In this document: positions 17,386 to 25,593 of the stretch, piece by piece
How positions within the stretch are numbered: the first letter of the stretch is position 1
How the letters are laid out: every line of letters begins with the position of its first letter
From: Porphyromonadaceae bacterium
GTDB lineage: Bacteria > Bacteroidota > Bacteroidia > Bacteroidales > Porphyromonadaceae
NCBI GenBank assembly: GCA_030528445.1
Contig: JAUMYV010000009.1
Coordinates: forward strand, 1-41,188
Direction of reading: 5' to 3'
Length of the DNA stretch: 41,188 nt
Notes under the pieces: model-generated
Database searches by the model: none
The model's input: the letters and a program-made list of their open reading frames with translations, nothing else
Told to the model about the DNA's origin: nothing
Translations under genes and position numbers: made by a program

Positions 17386-17433
17386 AAGTATCGACCTTGT
17401 ACAGCCTACGGCGCTCGGGTCGATACTTTTTAT
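17386..17433 (+). terminator. Rho-independent terminator after yicC
   Basis: Perfect 11-bp stem AAGTATCGACC (17386-17396) with GGTCGATACTT (17418-17428), followed by a T run. Confidence 0.85.
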
Positions 17434-17489
17434 TTACAGAGTATTAACCAAGAGAAGTCCATCAAACCGACTCAATATATCCCAAGAAT

Positions 17490-18419
17490 ATGAAACAGAT
17501 CATTCCCAGCGTCCACAACGAGACCGACCGTCTAGAGGTCGTTGTATTAGGGTTACCACAGAGCCTTGGTCCAGAGCCTACCCTTGCCGAAACATACGAT
17601 GCCAAGAGCTACGAGGCTGTGAGCCGCGGCGTCTATCCCAAGGAGCAAGATGTAATACACGAGATGAACTCCGTGCTCTCGGTACTTGAGCGCAACGGCG
17701 TCGAGGTGCTTCGCCCCGATCTAGTTGAGGATTACAACCAGATCTTCGCCCGCGACGTGGCATTCGTCGTAGACGATACGCTCTTCGTCTCTAACCTGAT
17801 CCCAGACCGAGCTAAAGAAACGGGAGCTATGGCACACATCCTAGAGCGCATCCCATCTAGCCATATCGAGACGCTACCACAGCGTGTGCACACCGAGGGA
17901 GGCGATATCCTGCTCTACGACGATTTACTCTTCGTCGGCTGCTACCTTCGCCCCGACTACTCGACCTACAAGACCGCGCGCACCAATCAGTACGCTATCG
18001 ACTATCTGCGCGAGCGTTTCCCCGCCAAGCAGATCGTTCCCCTAGAGCTACGCAAGCACGACCACGATCCACGGCAGAGCGTCCTGCATCTAGACTGTGC
18101 CTTCCAACCCGTGGGCAAGGGGCGTGCACTCATCTTCCGCGAGGGCTTCCTAGAGCCTAAGTATGTAGGCCTATTGGAAGAAATCTTCGGCAAGGATAAT
18201 CTCTTCGCCGTGACGGGCGACGAGGCCTATATGATGAATACTAATCTAGTGTCTCTGTCGCCAAGCAAGGTCATCAGCGACCAAGCCTTCACACGCCTCA
18301 ATCAGCACCTAGAGCAGAACTGGGGGATATCTGTCGAGGCTGTCCCCTATCAGGAGATTTCCAAAATGGGTGGATTGCTACGCTGCTCGACGATGCCACT
18401 AGTGCGTAAGCCCATCTAA
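17490..18419 (+). CDS. guanidino-group-modifying enzyme family protein (amidinotransferase / dimethylarginine dimethylaminohydrolase-like)
   Basis: 309 residues with the beta/alpha-propeller family motifs: QIFARD at 84-89, HTEGGD at 134-139, HLD at 200-202 in the region of the catalytic histidine, and a C-terminal GGLLRCST with the probable nucleophile Cys299. The family covers arginine deiminases, dimethylargininases, agmatine deiminases and amidinotransferases, which attack a guanidinium carbon through the cysteine. The exact substrate cannot be read from sequence. radA begins 8 bp after its stop, so the two are probably co-transcribed, though no functional link is obvious. Confidence 0.82.
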   Translation: MKQIIPSVHNETDRLEVVVLGLPQSLGPEPTLAETYDAKSYEAVSRGVYPKEQDVIHEMNSVLSVLERNGVEVLRPDLVEDYNQIFARDVAFVVDDTLFVSNLIPDRAKETGAMAHILERIPSSHIETLPQRVHTEGGDILLYDDLLFVGCYLRPDYSTYKTARTNQYAIDYLRERFPAKQIVPLELRKHDHDPRQSVLHLDCAFQPVGKGRALIFREGFLEPKYVGLLEEIFGKDNLFAVTGDEAYMMNTNLVSLSPSKVISDQAFTRLNQHLEQNWGISVEAVPYQEISKMGGLLRCSTMPLVRKPI

Positions 18420-18427
18420 GCGGATTG

Positions 18428-19804
18428 ATGGCTAAGCAAAAGATCGTATTCGCCTGCCAAGGCTGTGGCGCAGTCTACCCCAAGTGGCAGGGGCAGTGCC
18501 ACGCTTGTGGCGAATGGAATACTATAGAGGAGGAAGTCTCGGCGAGTAGTAGCCGTAGTGCGGCGAAGCATCCGGCCCTAGGTGGCGCAGTAGCAGTGAA
18601 GCCCGTTCGCCTCTCCCAGATCGAGACGAGCGACGAGGTGCGCCAAGATATGCTCGACCCTGAACTCAATCGAGTGCTAGGCGGTGGCTTGGTGCCGGGT
18701 GCGTTCATCCTGCTAGGTGGCGAGCCGGGTATCGGCAAGAGCACGCTTATCCTACAGACGGTGCTACGCCTACCCATGCGTACGCTCTACATCTCGGGCG
18801 AAGAGAGCCAGACGCAGCTCAAGATGCGCGCCGATAGGCTCGGTAGCAGCACAGCCGATTGTCTCATCTATACCGAGACCAACCTCGAGCGTATCCTCTC
18901 AACAGCTCTAGAGGTCAAGCCCGACCTTGTGGTCATCGACTCGATCCAGACCATTCAGACGGAGCTATCGGAGAGTAGCCCTGGGAGTGTCTCGCAGATC
19001 CGCGAGTGTGCGAACCTACTGCTCAAGTACAGCAAGACGGAGGGTGTACCCGTCATCCTGATTGGGCACATCAACAAAGAGGGAAGCATCGCGGGACCCA
19101 AGATTCTAGAGCATACGGTGGACGTCGTCTTGCAGTTCGATGGCGACAAACACTATATGTATCGCATCCTGCGTGGGCAGAAGAATCGTTTTGGTTCGAC
19201 CAACGAGCTCGGCATCTACGAGATGCAGCAGACGGGGCTACGCCCTGTGGAGAATCCTTCGGAGCACCTCATCAGTCGAGAGCGAGCACATCTAAGCGGT
19301 ATTGCTATTGCGGTGGCGATGGAGGGCGTTCGTCCCTTCCTCATCGAGACGCAAGCTCTAGTCAGCTCGGCTGTCTACGCTACTCCGCAGCGCTCCGCCA
19401 CGGGCTACGATACTAGGCGCATGAATATGCTTCTGGCGGTACTGGAGAAGCGGGCTGGATTTAAGCTCATTCAAAAGGACGTCTTCCTCAACATCGCAGG
19501 AGGGATTAAGATTGCCGACCCAGCGAGCGATCTAGCCATCATCACCTCTGTGCTCTCCTCGAGCCTTGATATTGCCCTTCCCGAGGGGGTATGTCTCACA
19601 GGAGAAGTTGGGCTATCGGGCGAAGTGCGCCCCGTTAGCCGTGTCGAGCAGCGTATCCTAGAGGCCGAGCGTATTGGTCTCAAAGCCATTATCCTGCCAC
19701 AGGCCAATCTGGCACAGCTGAGCAACCGCTCGTGGGGTATTCGCCTCGTGGGGGTAAGTACAGTAGAGGAAGCCTTCCGCCTGCTCTTCAAGCCACGAGA
19801 GTAG
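18428..19804 (+). CDS. radA: DNA repair protein RadA
   Basis: 458 residues from the ATG at 18428; a TTG one codon earlier is the longer but less likely start. N-terminal zinc finger with Cys10, Cys13, Cys24 and Cys27, a RecA-like ATPase with Walker A GGEPGIGKST at 97-106, the RadA-specific KNRFG motif at 252-256, and a C-terminal Lon-like domain (LNIAGGIKIADPASDLAI, GEVGLSGEVRPV). Known role: DnaB-type helicase promoting branch migration and processing of recombination intermediates. Follows the guanidino enzyme gene by 8 bp. Confidence 0.96.
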   Translation: MAKQKIVFACQGCGAVYPKWQGQCHACGEWNTIEEEVSASSSRSAAKHPALGGAVAVKPVRLSQIETSDEVRQDMLDPELNRVLGGGLVPGAFILLGGEPGIGKSTLILQTVLRLPMRTLYISGEESQTQLKMRADRLGSSTADCLIYTETNLERILSTALEVKPDLVVIDSIQTIQTELSESSPGSVSQIRECANLLLKYSKTEGVPVILIGHINKEGSIAGPKILEHTVDVVLQFDGDKHYMYRILRGQKNRFGSTNELGIYEMQQTGLRPVENPSEHLISRERAHLSGIAIAVAMEGVRPFLIETQALVSSAVYATPQRSATGYDTRRMNMLLAVLEKRAGFKLIQKDVFLNIAGGIKIADPASDLAIITSVLSSSLDIALPEGVCLTGEVGLSGEVRPVSRVEQRILEAERIGLKAIILPQANLAQLSNRSWGIRLVGVSTVEEAFRLLFKPRE

Positions 19805-19826
19805 CAAGACCTTTGGGGATATTCAT

Positions 19827-19871
19827 ATACACAAGCGGGGCGATTCCCTCGGCATCGCCCCCCGTGTGTAT
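19827..19871. terminator. hairpin terminator between convergent radA and ridA
   Basis: Arms ATACACAAGCGGGGCGAT and ATCGCCCCCCGTGTGTAT pair around CCCTCGG-type loop bases, placed between the two convergent stops. T runs are weak on both sides. Confidence 0.7.
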
Positions 19872-19899
19872 CATATAGTTGAGTTGCTAATTGGAGGAA

Positions 19900-20277
19900 T
19901 TAGCCCTTAATGGCAAGCACCTCGATCTCTACTAGACCATTCTTGGGTAGCGTACGCACAGCTACGGCAGAGCGTGCTGGGAAAGTATCCTCAAACTGAC
20001 GAGCATATACCTCGTTCATCGCGGCAAAGTCGCCCATATCGGCTAGGAAGACCGTGGTCTTAACTACATCGTTGATCGTCATGCCTGCTTCGGCTAGGAT
20101 AGCGTGTACGTTGCGGAAGGCCTGCTCTGTCTGCGCCGTGATACCATCTGCAAATTCACCCGTCTTAGGGTCGATACCTAGCTGGCCAGAGGCGTACAGA
20201 GTCTTGTCTACGAGGATGGCTTGGCTGTAAGGACCAATGGCAGCAGGTGCTGCCGAGGTCGAAATAACTTTCTTCAT
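19900..20277 (-). CDS. ridA: RidA family reactive enamine/imine deaminase
   Basis: 125 residues, full length. Hallmarks are GPYSQA at 15-20, YASGQLGIDP at 28-37, Arg102 in PARSAVAV (the catalytic arginine position) and Glu117 near the C-terminus. Known role: hydrolyses 2-aminoacrylate-type enamines released by PLP enzymes, protecting those enzymes in the cytoplasm. Last gene of the pyrH-led minus-strand run, 8 bp after the M48 peptidase gene. Confidence 0.93.
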   Translation of the reverse strand: MKKVISTSAAPAAIGPYSQAILVDKTLYASGQLGIDPKTGEFADGITAQTEQAFRNVHAILAEAGMTINDVVKTTVFLADMGDFAAMNEVYARQFEDTFPARSAVAVRTLPKNGLVEIEVLAIKG

Positions 20278-20285
20278 AAGATCTA

Positions 20286-21152
20286 TTATTTTTTTCGGGT
20301 TGAATGAATCTTTTTATTCGTCACTGGCGTATAAGTGATGCCTGTACTCTTGGGCTTGTAGTACTTGAGCGCATTGGGCATATAGGCTTGGATCTCACGG
20401 ATACGCGTTTCGTCGGAAGGGTGCGTCGAGAGGAACTCCATACCACCCTTGCTCCCTGCTCCCATCTTGCGCCACAGATTGACCGCCTCGTTGGGATCAT
20501 AGCCAGCCATTGCCATTAGGACTAACCCAATTTTGTCCGCCTCTAGCTCTTGCTTACGCCCGAAGGGTAGAGCGACGAACATATTTGTCCCTAAACCATA
20601 CGCCTGACCAATAACCATGCGCATGAGAGCAGACTTGTCGCTCACCGCAGAGCCGAGAATGTCTCCCCCCATCTGCAGTAGCATTTGGTTGCTGATGCGC
20701 TCGTTGGCATGCTTGGCTAGAGCATGAGCCACTTCATGACCAATAACAGCGGCGAGCTGAGCATCCGAGGCAGCCCCAGAGCCGATTAGATTGAGTAGCC
20801 CCGTGTAGACTACGATTTTGCCCCCTGGCATGCAGAAGGCATTTACCGCTCGACTATTCACGACGTTGAGCTCCCACGACATCTGTCGAGCAAGGTCGTT
20901 GAACCGATGCTCCTTGAGGTACTGCATAGTGGCATTGATGATGCGCGTGCCCACCTCTTTCACTCGGCTATTGGTCGTGCTGTTGGTGCTCAGAGGTGCC
21001 TGCTGAATAAATGAGCGGTACTGAGAGACGCTCGAAGAGAGAATCTCGTTATCCGAAACTAGATTAAGGGTGCGCCTCCCCGTGACAGGCACCGTACCAC
21101 AAGAGTATAGGCCTAGGGCAAGTAGGAGGGCAGAGATGAACTTATTGCTCAT
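20286..21152 (-). CDS. M48 family metallopeptidase lipoprotein (BepA/LoiP/Oma1-like)
   Basis: 288 residues from the ATG at 21152, which gives a proper lipoprotein signal (MSNKFISALLLALGLYSC, Cys18). A longer in-frame start at 21197 would overlap the upstream gene and bury the signal peptide. Zinc site HEVAH at 139-143 and the third-ligand region ELEAD at 202-206. A C-terminal STHPSDETRIREIQAYMP motif is typical of the family. Probably a periplasmic lipid-anchored peptidase in outer membrane protein quality control. Confidence 0.9.
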   Translation of the reverse strand: MSNKFISALLLALGLYSCGTVPVTGRRTLNLVSDNEILSSSVSQYRSFIQQAPLSTNSTTNSRVKEVGTRIINATMQYLKEHRFNDLARQMSWELNVVNSRAVNAFCMPGGKIVVYTGLLNLIGSGAASDAQLAAVIGHEVAHALAKHANERISNQMLLQMGGDILGSAVSDKSALMRMVIGQAYGLGTNMFVALPFGRKQELEADKIGLVLMAMAGYDPNEAVNLWRKMGAGSKGGMEFLSTHPSDETRIREIQAYMPNALKYYKPKSTGITYTPVTNKKIHSTRKK

Positions 21153-21174
21153 AAAATAACGTCTGTTTAGTGGA

Positions 21175-22308
21175 TTACTGCGCCAAAGGAATGGCACTAT
21201 AATAGGAACAAAAAGCCTGCAAATCGACCTGCTCTGCCCGGGGCAATGGCACGGACACTTGAGCCCTCGGCAAATCTACAGGGAGTAAGCGATAGACCGC
21301 TCGCCCATCTGGGCGGAGCTTATTGACAAAAACGTATTGATAACTGGGCTGAGTAAGAATATCAGCCGATGGAGTCTCTCGACTTAGGGTAAGGGTCAGT
21401 AGCATCCCACCACGTGTCGCAGCGGGTTTACGCTGATTGCTGACAAAGTTGCCCAGAGAGTAAATCACGAAACTCTTCTTGCTCTGTAGGCTGTCTGGCT
21501 CAATCCATTCGCTCTGCTGCACAACGTGCGGATGACTACCTATAATTGCATCCACGCCTTGGCAATGAAGCCACTGAGCCAGAGCACGCTGCTCACCATT
21601 GGGCGTGCGCTGATACTCCACACCCCAGTGTATCTGTACGATCTTGTAGTTAGCACCTAGCGAATCGGCTCGTGCAATGTCGCGCGCCATCTGCAGTGTA
21701 TCGATGCCATCTACCAAAGTTGGCTCTGGCACTGTGAGGCCGTTCGTCCCATACGTATAGGCCAGCACGGCTAGGCGGAGGCTCCCGAGCTCCAGCATCA
21801 GAGGTGCCATGCGCTCGCGTTCGTCCGCACTTCGGTAGCTCCCCGTATGGGCAATGCCTAGGCTGTCTAGTACATCGAGGGTACGCGTGATACCAAGTGC
21901 CGAGCGATCTGCCGAGTGATTGTTGCTAGTGGTCAGGACATCGAAGCCAGCTTCTCGCAGAGCCGAGCCCATAGCATCGGGCGTAGAAAACATAGGATAG
22001 CCAGTGTAAGGCTTGCCGCCAAAGGTCGTTTCGAGATTGCCAAAGGCCAGATCCGCCGAACCAATGCGAGAGGCTAGCGAATCGAAGGACGAAGCAAAGT
22101 CGTACATGCCCTCAGCCGTACAAGCCGCCTTAATCTGTGGCCCATGCGCCATGATATCTCCTACGAAAACGAGCTGATAGACCTCTGGCTTGACAGGAGG
22201 AATCGTATCAACCGACTGTACAGAAGTGCTTGAGGCTTCGGCACAACTTACCCCAGAGAGCAGAAAAAGAACGCCCAAGATATGGAGTATTCGGCAAAGG
22301 GATTTCAT
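21175..22308 (-). CDS. CapA family protein (poly-gamma-glutamate-synthesis-type metallophosphatase fold)
   Basis: 377 residues with a lipoprotein-like signal peptide (ending SGVSC, Cys22). CapA domain motifs are VFVGDIMAHG about 48-57, FGNLETTF, TTSNNHSADR and IIGSHPHVVQ, matching the metal-site pattern of the metallophosphoesterase-like CapA family. No capB, capC or capD genes accompany it, so a role in capsule polyglutamate synthesis is not indicated; many Bacteroidota carry such orphan members. Substrate unknown. Begins 5 bp after rsgA. Confidence 0.87.
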   Translation of the reverse strand: MKSLCRILHILGVLFLLSGVSCAEASSTSVQSVDTIPPVKPEVYQLVFVGDIMAHGPQIKAACTAEGMYDFASSFDSLASRIGSADLAFGNLETTFGGKPYTGYPMFSTPDAMGSALREAGFDVLTTSNNHSADRSALGITRTLDVLDSLGIAHTGSYRSADERERMAPLMLELGSLRLAVLAYTYGTNGLTVPEPTLVDGIDTLQMARDIARADSLGANYKIVQIHWGVEYQRTPNGEQRALAQWLHCQGVDAIIGSHPHVVQQSEWIEPDSLQSKKSFVIYSLGNFVSNQRKPAATRGGMLLTLTLSRETPSADILTQPSYQYVFVNKLRPDGRAVYRLLPVDLPRAQVSVPLPRAEQVDLQAFCSYYSAIPLAQ

Positions 22309-22313
22309 AGGCT

Positions 22314-23267
22314 TTAATATTCGGGGCGGTATTTCTCCTCATCCTTGTCCTCAAGAATGCTTAGATAGCTAATGTATCTGCTCTCGGCGATACGCCCATC
22401 CTCTAGAGCCTCACGGACAGCACAGGCAGGTTCGTGGGTATGCGTGCAGTTGCCGAAGCGACACTGAGGCTGGAGGGCAAAGATCTCGGGGAAGTAGTGT
22501 GAGACTTCTTCGTCCTGCATATCGAGCAAACCGAAACCTTTGATACCTGGGGTATCTATCAGATAGCCCTTGCTCGTGGGCAGAGGGATCATTTGGGAGA
22601 ACGTCGTCGTGTGCATCCCCGTGTAATGCGCTTGAGAGATATCGCCTGTACGTAGGCCGACTCCCGGAATTAAGGCATTGATAAGCGTACTCTTGCCCAC
22701 GCCTGAGTGTCCGCTAAAGAGCGTGATTTTGTCCTGCATCTGCTCACGCAGTATATCAAGTCCCTCGCCCGTAATAGCCGAGACTCTATGACAAATGTAG
22801 CCGATGCTCGTGTAGAGGGTGATGAGATCTGCTAGATAGGTCTCGCCCGCTTCGTTGAGCAGGTCGGTTTTGTTGAAGACAAGTTGCGTGGGTACCCGAT
22901 ACGCCTCTGCATTGGCAAGGAAACGATCGATGAATGTGGTACTGGTCTCTGGCGCAACCAGCGTACAGACCAGAAACGAAGCATCTATATTGGCCGCAAG
23001 GATGTGCGACTGCTTCGATAGATTGGCAGCCCGACGCAATATGTAATTGCGCCGGGGCAGTATTTCTTTGATGAAGTGCGCCTCGCCTCCGCCCTCGGGA
23101 GTCAGCTTCACTTCTACGCGATCTCCCACGACGATGGGGTTAGTCGAGCGGATACCTCTAAGGCGCAGATTACCTTTGGCCAGACAAGCTCGCTCGATAC
23201 CATCGTCGCAGAGCACGAGATAGTGGCTACCTGTGTTGCGGATGACTAGACCCTGTACTTCTTGCAT
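22314..23267 (-). CDS. rsgA: ribosome small subunit-dependent GTPase A
   Basis: 317 residues. N-terminal OB fold, then a circularly permuted GTPase: NKTD (G4) at 132-135 precedes the P-loop GHSGVGKST at 186-194, and DTPG (G3) is at 238-241. A C-terminal zinc knuckle uses Cys269, Cys274, His276 and Cys282. Known role: late maturation of the 30S subunit. Lies 20 bp after frr, so two ribosome factors share this transcript. Confidence 0.96.
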   Translation of the reverse strand: MQEVQGLVIRNTGSHYLVLCDDGIERACLAKGNLRLRGIRSTNPIVVGDRVEVKLTPEGGGEAHFIKEILPRRNYILRRAANLSKQSHILAANIDASFLVCTLVAPETSTTFIDRFLANAEAYRVPTQLVFNKTDLLNEAGETYLADLITLYTSIGYICHRVSAITGEGLDILREQMQDKITLFSGHSGVGKSTLINALIPGVGLRTGDISQAHYTGMHTTTFSQMIPLPTSKGYLIDTPGIKGFGLLDMQDEEVSHYFPEIFALQPQCRFGNCTHTHEPACAVREALEDGRIAESRYISYLSILEDKDEEKYRPEY

Positions 23268-23287
23268 TACGATAGGCTGTACAGACT

Positions 23288-23851
23288 TTAGACTGTCATG
23301 ATCTCCTTTTCCTTCTCTGCAAATAGCTCGTCGATACGCTTGATATATTTATCGTGGAGCTTCTGCACCTCAGCCTCGGCATCCTTGGCTACATCCTCAG
23401 GCGTATTGTCCGTCTTGATGCTCTTCTTGACGGCGTCGTTGGTATCGCGACGTACGTTGCGCACTCGGATCTTAGCCTCCTCAGCGTCCGACTTAACCTG
23501 CTTGACTAGCTCGCGGCGACGATCTTCGGTCAGCGGTGGGATGCCGAGACGAATCAGCTCACCATTGTTCTCTGGTGTGATGCCGAGAGGAGAGTTGATG
23601 ATAGCGCGCTCGATGTCGCGAATGATTGTCTTCTCCCATGGAGTGATCACGATGCTCTTGGCGTCTGGGATCGTCACCGAACCAACCTGATTGAGGGGTA
23701 CAAGACTTCCGTAGTACTCGACCATGATGCCATCTAGGATCTTAGGATTGGCCTTACCAGCGCGCACTCGTCCTAGCAGCTCCTCTAGGTGATCTACAGC
23801 CTTGCTCATACTTTCGCCCGCTTGGGCTATCATGCTTTTTAAGTCGCTCAT
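23288..23851 (-). CDS. frr: ribosome recycling factor
   Basis: 187 residues, full length. Typical features are [33 protein letters not shown], the [13 protein letters not shown] helix and the coiled [10 protein letters not shown] segment. With EF-G it splits post-termination ribosomes. In many bacteria frr follows pyrH directly; here a toxin-antitoxin pair lies between them. Confidence 0.97.
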   Translation of the reverse strand: MSDLKSMIAQAGESMSKAVDHLEELLGRVRAGKANPKILDGIMVEYYGSLVPLNQVGSVTIPDAKSIVITPWEKTIIRDIERAIINSPLGITPENNGELIRLGIPPLTEDRRRELVKQVKSDAEEAKIRVRNVRRDTNDAVKKSIKTDNTPEDVAKDAEAEVQKLHDKYIKRIDELFAEKEKEIMTV

Positions 23852-23894
23852 TGCTTTATTATTCTAGGGTTTACTTATTTATTCCTGTATTAAC

Positions 23895-24188
23895 CTATGC
23901 TTCTATAGGCATCCGAGAGTTACTCCTAAATGACAAGATAAAGATTTGGTCTTCTCTTTGGGTGTAGAATAGTGAATACTTCTCGGAGACTACGATCTTA
24001 CGAACTGATATACCTCTGTAATTTGTCTTCACCCCCAATCGAGGGAAGAGTGATAATTGCCGTTCTATGAGCTTGACCGAAGTATATATGCTTAGAGAGT
24101 AGGTACTCGTACCGTTTTTATCTCTCCAATACTCTAGTTCGGAATACAGCTCCTGCCGTGCACTCGAGGTCCAAACTATCGCATACAT
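23895..24188 (-). CDS. ParE/RelE superfamily toxin
   Basis: 97 residues with the compact fold pattern of the superfamily: an N-terminal strand and helices (YAIVWTSSARQELYSELEYW), a middle LFPRLG segment, and C-terminal strands VRKIVVSEKYSLFY and IFILSFR. Its start overlaps the end of the antitoxin gene by 13 bp, a classic toxin-antitoxin layout. Whether it targets mRNA (RelE type) or gyrase (ParE type) cannot be told. frr starts 43 bp downstream. Confidence 0.82.
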   Translation of the reverse strand: MYAIVWTSSARQELYSELEYWRDKNGTSTYSLSIYTSVKLIERQLSLFPRLGVKTNYRGISVRKIVVSEKYSLFYTQREDQIFILSFRSNSRMPIEA

Positions 24189-24400
24189 ATTCTTAAAGCC
24201 TCCTCCATCACTTCATCGTTGAGGTAGATGCGCCCCGAGGCAATATCATCCAAGCCTCGTTCAATAGCCTTGGTCTCCTCCTGACTAAGCTCATACTCCG
24301 CCTCATTGTCCACCGAGAGGATGTCAATGCCTAGAGCCTTCGCAATCACTTGCATCTGGGCAAGGTCTAGATGATCTGGGGTTTGGATGCGTAAAATCAT
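24176..24400 (-). CDS. antitoxin paired with the ParE/RelE-like toxin
   Basis: 74 residues, acidic. The C-terminal half has the YELSQEETKAIERGLDDIASG pattern (split: YELSQEETKAIE, RGLDDIASG) followed by a tail suited to wrapping a toxin, as in small Bacteroidota antitoxins next to RelE/ParE genes. Starts 12 bp after pyrH ends and overlaps the toxin start, so it is translated first. The call leans on gene context. Confidence 0.75.
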   Translation of the reverse strand: MILRIQTPDHLDLAQMQVIAKALGIDILSVDNEAEYELSQEETKAIERGLDDIASGRIYLNDEVMEEALRICMR

Positions 24401-24412
24401 AATGTTTATTGC

Positions 24413-25126
24413 TTATTCGTTGCTCACGTAGGTGCCGATGTTCTCGCCGCTGAGTACCTTGATGAGGTTGCCAGGCGTATCCATATCGAAAACTACGATG
24501 GGGAGGTTATTCTCCATGCACATCGTCGTAGCCGTCAGATCCATAATCTTGAGGCCACGGCTGTAGATCTCCTGATAGCTAATGCGGTCGAACTTCGTTG
24601 CCGTTGGGTCTTTCTCCGGGTCTGCCGTATAGATACCATCTACACGTGTGCCCTTGAGCATCACATCGGCCTCGAGCTCGATCCCTCTAAGAGACGAACC
24701 CGTATCGGTCGTGAAGAATGGATTGCCCGTGCCAGCCGAGAGGATGACCACCTGCCCAGCCTCCATGGCCTCGATCGCACGCCACTTGGTGTATAGCTCA
24801 CCGATAGGCTCCATGCGAATGGCCGTCATCACGCGATTCTTCACACCAATGGCCGAGAGGGCAGACGATAGGGCAAGGCTATTGATTACGGTCGCCAGCA
24901 TACCCATCTGATCGCCCTTGACGCGGTCGAAACCCTGAGTCGCTCCGCTCAAACCTCTGAAGATGTTACCTCCGCCAATGACGATAGCTACTTGGATGCC
25001 CATCTCGCACGCCGTCTTGATGTCGCGCGCATAGTCGGACAGACGTCCCGTATCAATGCCGTGCTGCTTGGCGCCCATGAGAGACTCTCCGCTGAGCTTG
25101 AGTAGCACTCTGTTATATTGCTTCAT
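24413..25126 (-). CDS. pyrH: UMP kinase
   Basis: 237 residues, full length for the bacterial hexameric UMP kinase. N-terminal RVLLKLSGESL, nucleotide-binding VIGGGNIFRG, and the later KGTRVDGIYTADPEKDP motif of amino-acid-kinase-fold enzymes. Phosphorylates UMP to UDP for nucleic acid and cell wall precursors. First gene of the long minus-strand run. Confidence 0.97.
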   Translation of the reverse strand: MKQYNRVLLKLSGESLMGAKQHGIDTGRLSDYARDIKTACEMGIQVAIVIGGGNIFRGLSGATQGFDRVKGDQMGMLATVINSLALSSALSAIGVKNRVMTAIRMEPIGELYTKWRAIEAMEAGQVVILSAGTGNPFFTTDTGSSLRGIELEADVMLKGTRVDGIYTADPEKDPTATKFDRISYQEIYSRGLKIMDLTATTMCMENNLPIVVFDMDTPGNLIKVLSGENIGTYVSNE

Positions 25127-25160
25127 ACAACGCTATAATTACAAATATCGTATAATACTA

Positions 25161-25192
25161 CAAAGTAACAATATTTCGCCACGATGAGCAAA
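25161..25192 (-). promoter_or_regulatory. candidate promoter for the pyrH-led operon
   Basis: Minus-strand TTTG (25189-25192), a 20-bp spacer and TTACTTTG (25161-25168), one base off TAnnTTTG, 35 bp before the pyrH start. Confidence 0.4.
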
Positions 25193-25204
25193 TACCCCAA
25201 AAGG

Positions 25205-25243
25205 CAATCCCCACCCTAGGCACGGAGCTTAGGATGAGGATTG
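25205..25243 (-). terminator. probable terminator of the hpf-containing operon
   Basis: Arms CAATCCCCACCCTA (25205-25218) and TAGGATGAGGATTG (25230-25243) pair with two G-U type mismatches. On the minus strand a TTTTGGGGTATTT tract follows. Confidence 0.55.
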
Positions 25244-25269
25244 TTCTGTTGTCCTTGTCTCTATCGCAA

Positions 25270-25280
25270 GGGGGGGGGGG
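25270..25280. repeat. homopolymer run of 11 G
   Basis: Eleven consecutive G on the plus strand (C on the hpf coding strand), 14 bp beyond the hpf stop codon and next to a GGTGAT/ATCACC inverted repeat. It lies outside coding sequence. Confidence 0.9.
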
Positions 25281-25293
25281 TGATGGATCACCT

Positions 25294-25593
25294 CTACTTG
25301 CGAGACTCTTTGCGCTTCTCTAGCTGTCGCTTAAGAGCATCGATGGATATATCTATTGCCTCCTCAAAGGTATCGGCAGTCTTATCGGCGAATAAATCGG
25401 CACCTGCGATGATGAGCTTGACAGAGGCTTCTTTGTTGAGCGAAACTTCTGGTTTAATGACCTTGAGAATCACCTCTGCCGCTTGAATTTCGTCGGCGAA
25501 ACGGTTGAGCTTCTCTAGTTTCTTCTGGATGAACTCCTTGAGCTGAGCGGTGGCTTCGAAGTGCAAAGCCTGAATCCTGATATCCATAGTCAT
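25294..25593 (-). CDS. hpf: ribosome hibernation promoting factor, short form
   Basis: 99 residues, matching short HPF/YfiA proteins. Strand-helix pattern MDIRIQALHFEATAQLKEFIQKKLEKL, then VILKVIKPE and a basic C-terminal tail (LKRQLEKRKESRK). Known role: binds the 30S decoding region and silences ribosomes at slow growth. Its ATG overlaps the recombinase stop as ATGA, so translation is probably coupled. Confidence 0.92.
   Translation of the reverse strand: MTMDIRIQALHFEATAQLKEFIQKKLEKLNRFADEIQAAEVILKVIKPEVSLNKEASVKLIIAGADLFADKTADTFEEAIDISIDALKRQLEKRKESRK

Noticed and set aside
25270..25292. Phase-variable contingency gene at the G run
   Set aside because: The run lies outside any supported reading frame, so frame switching is not indicated; only a possible RNA-level effect is kept as a finding.
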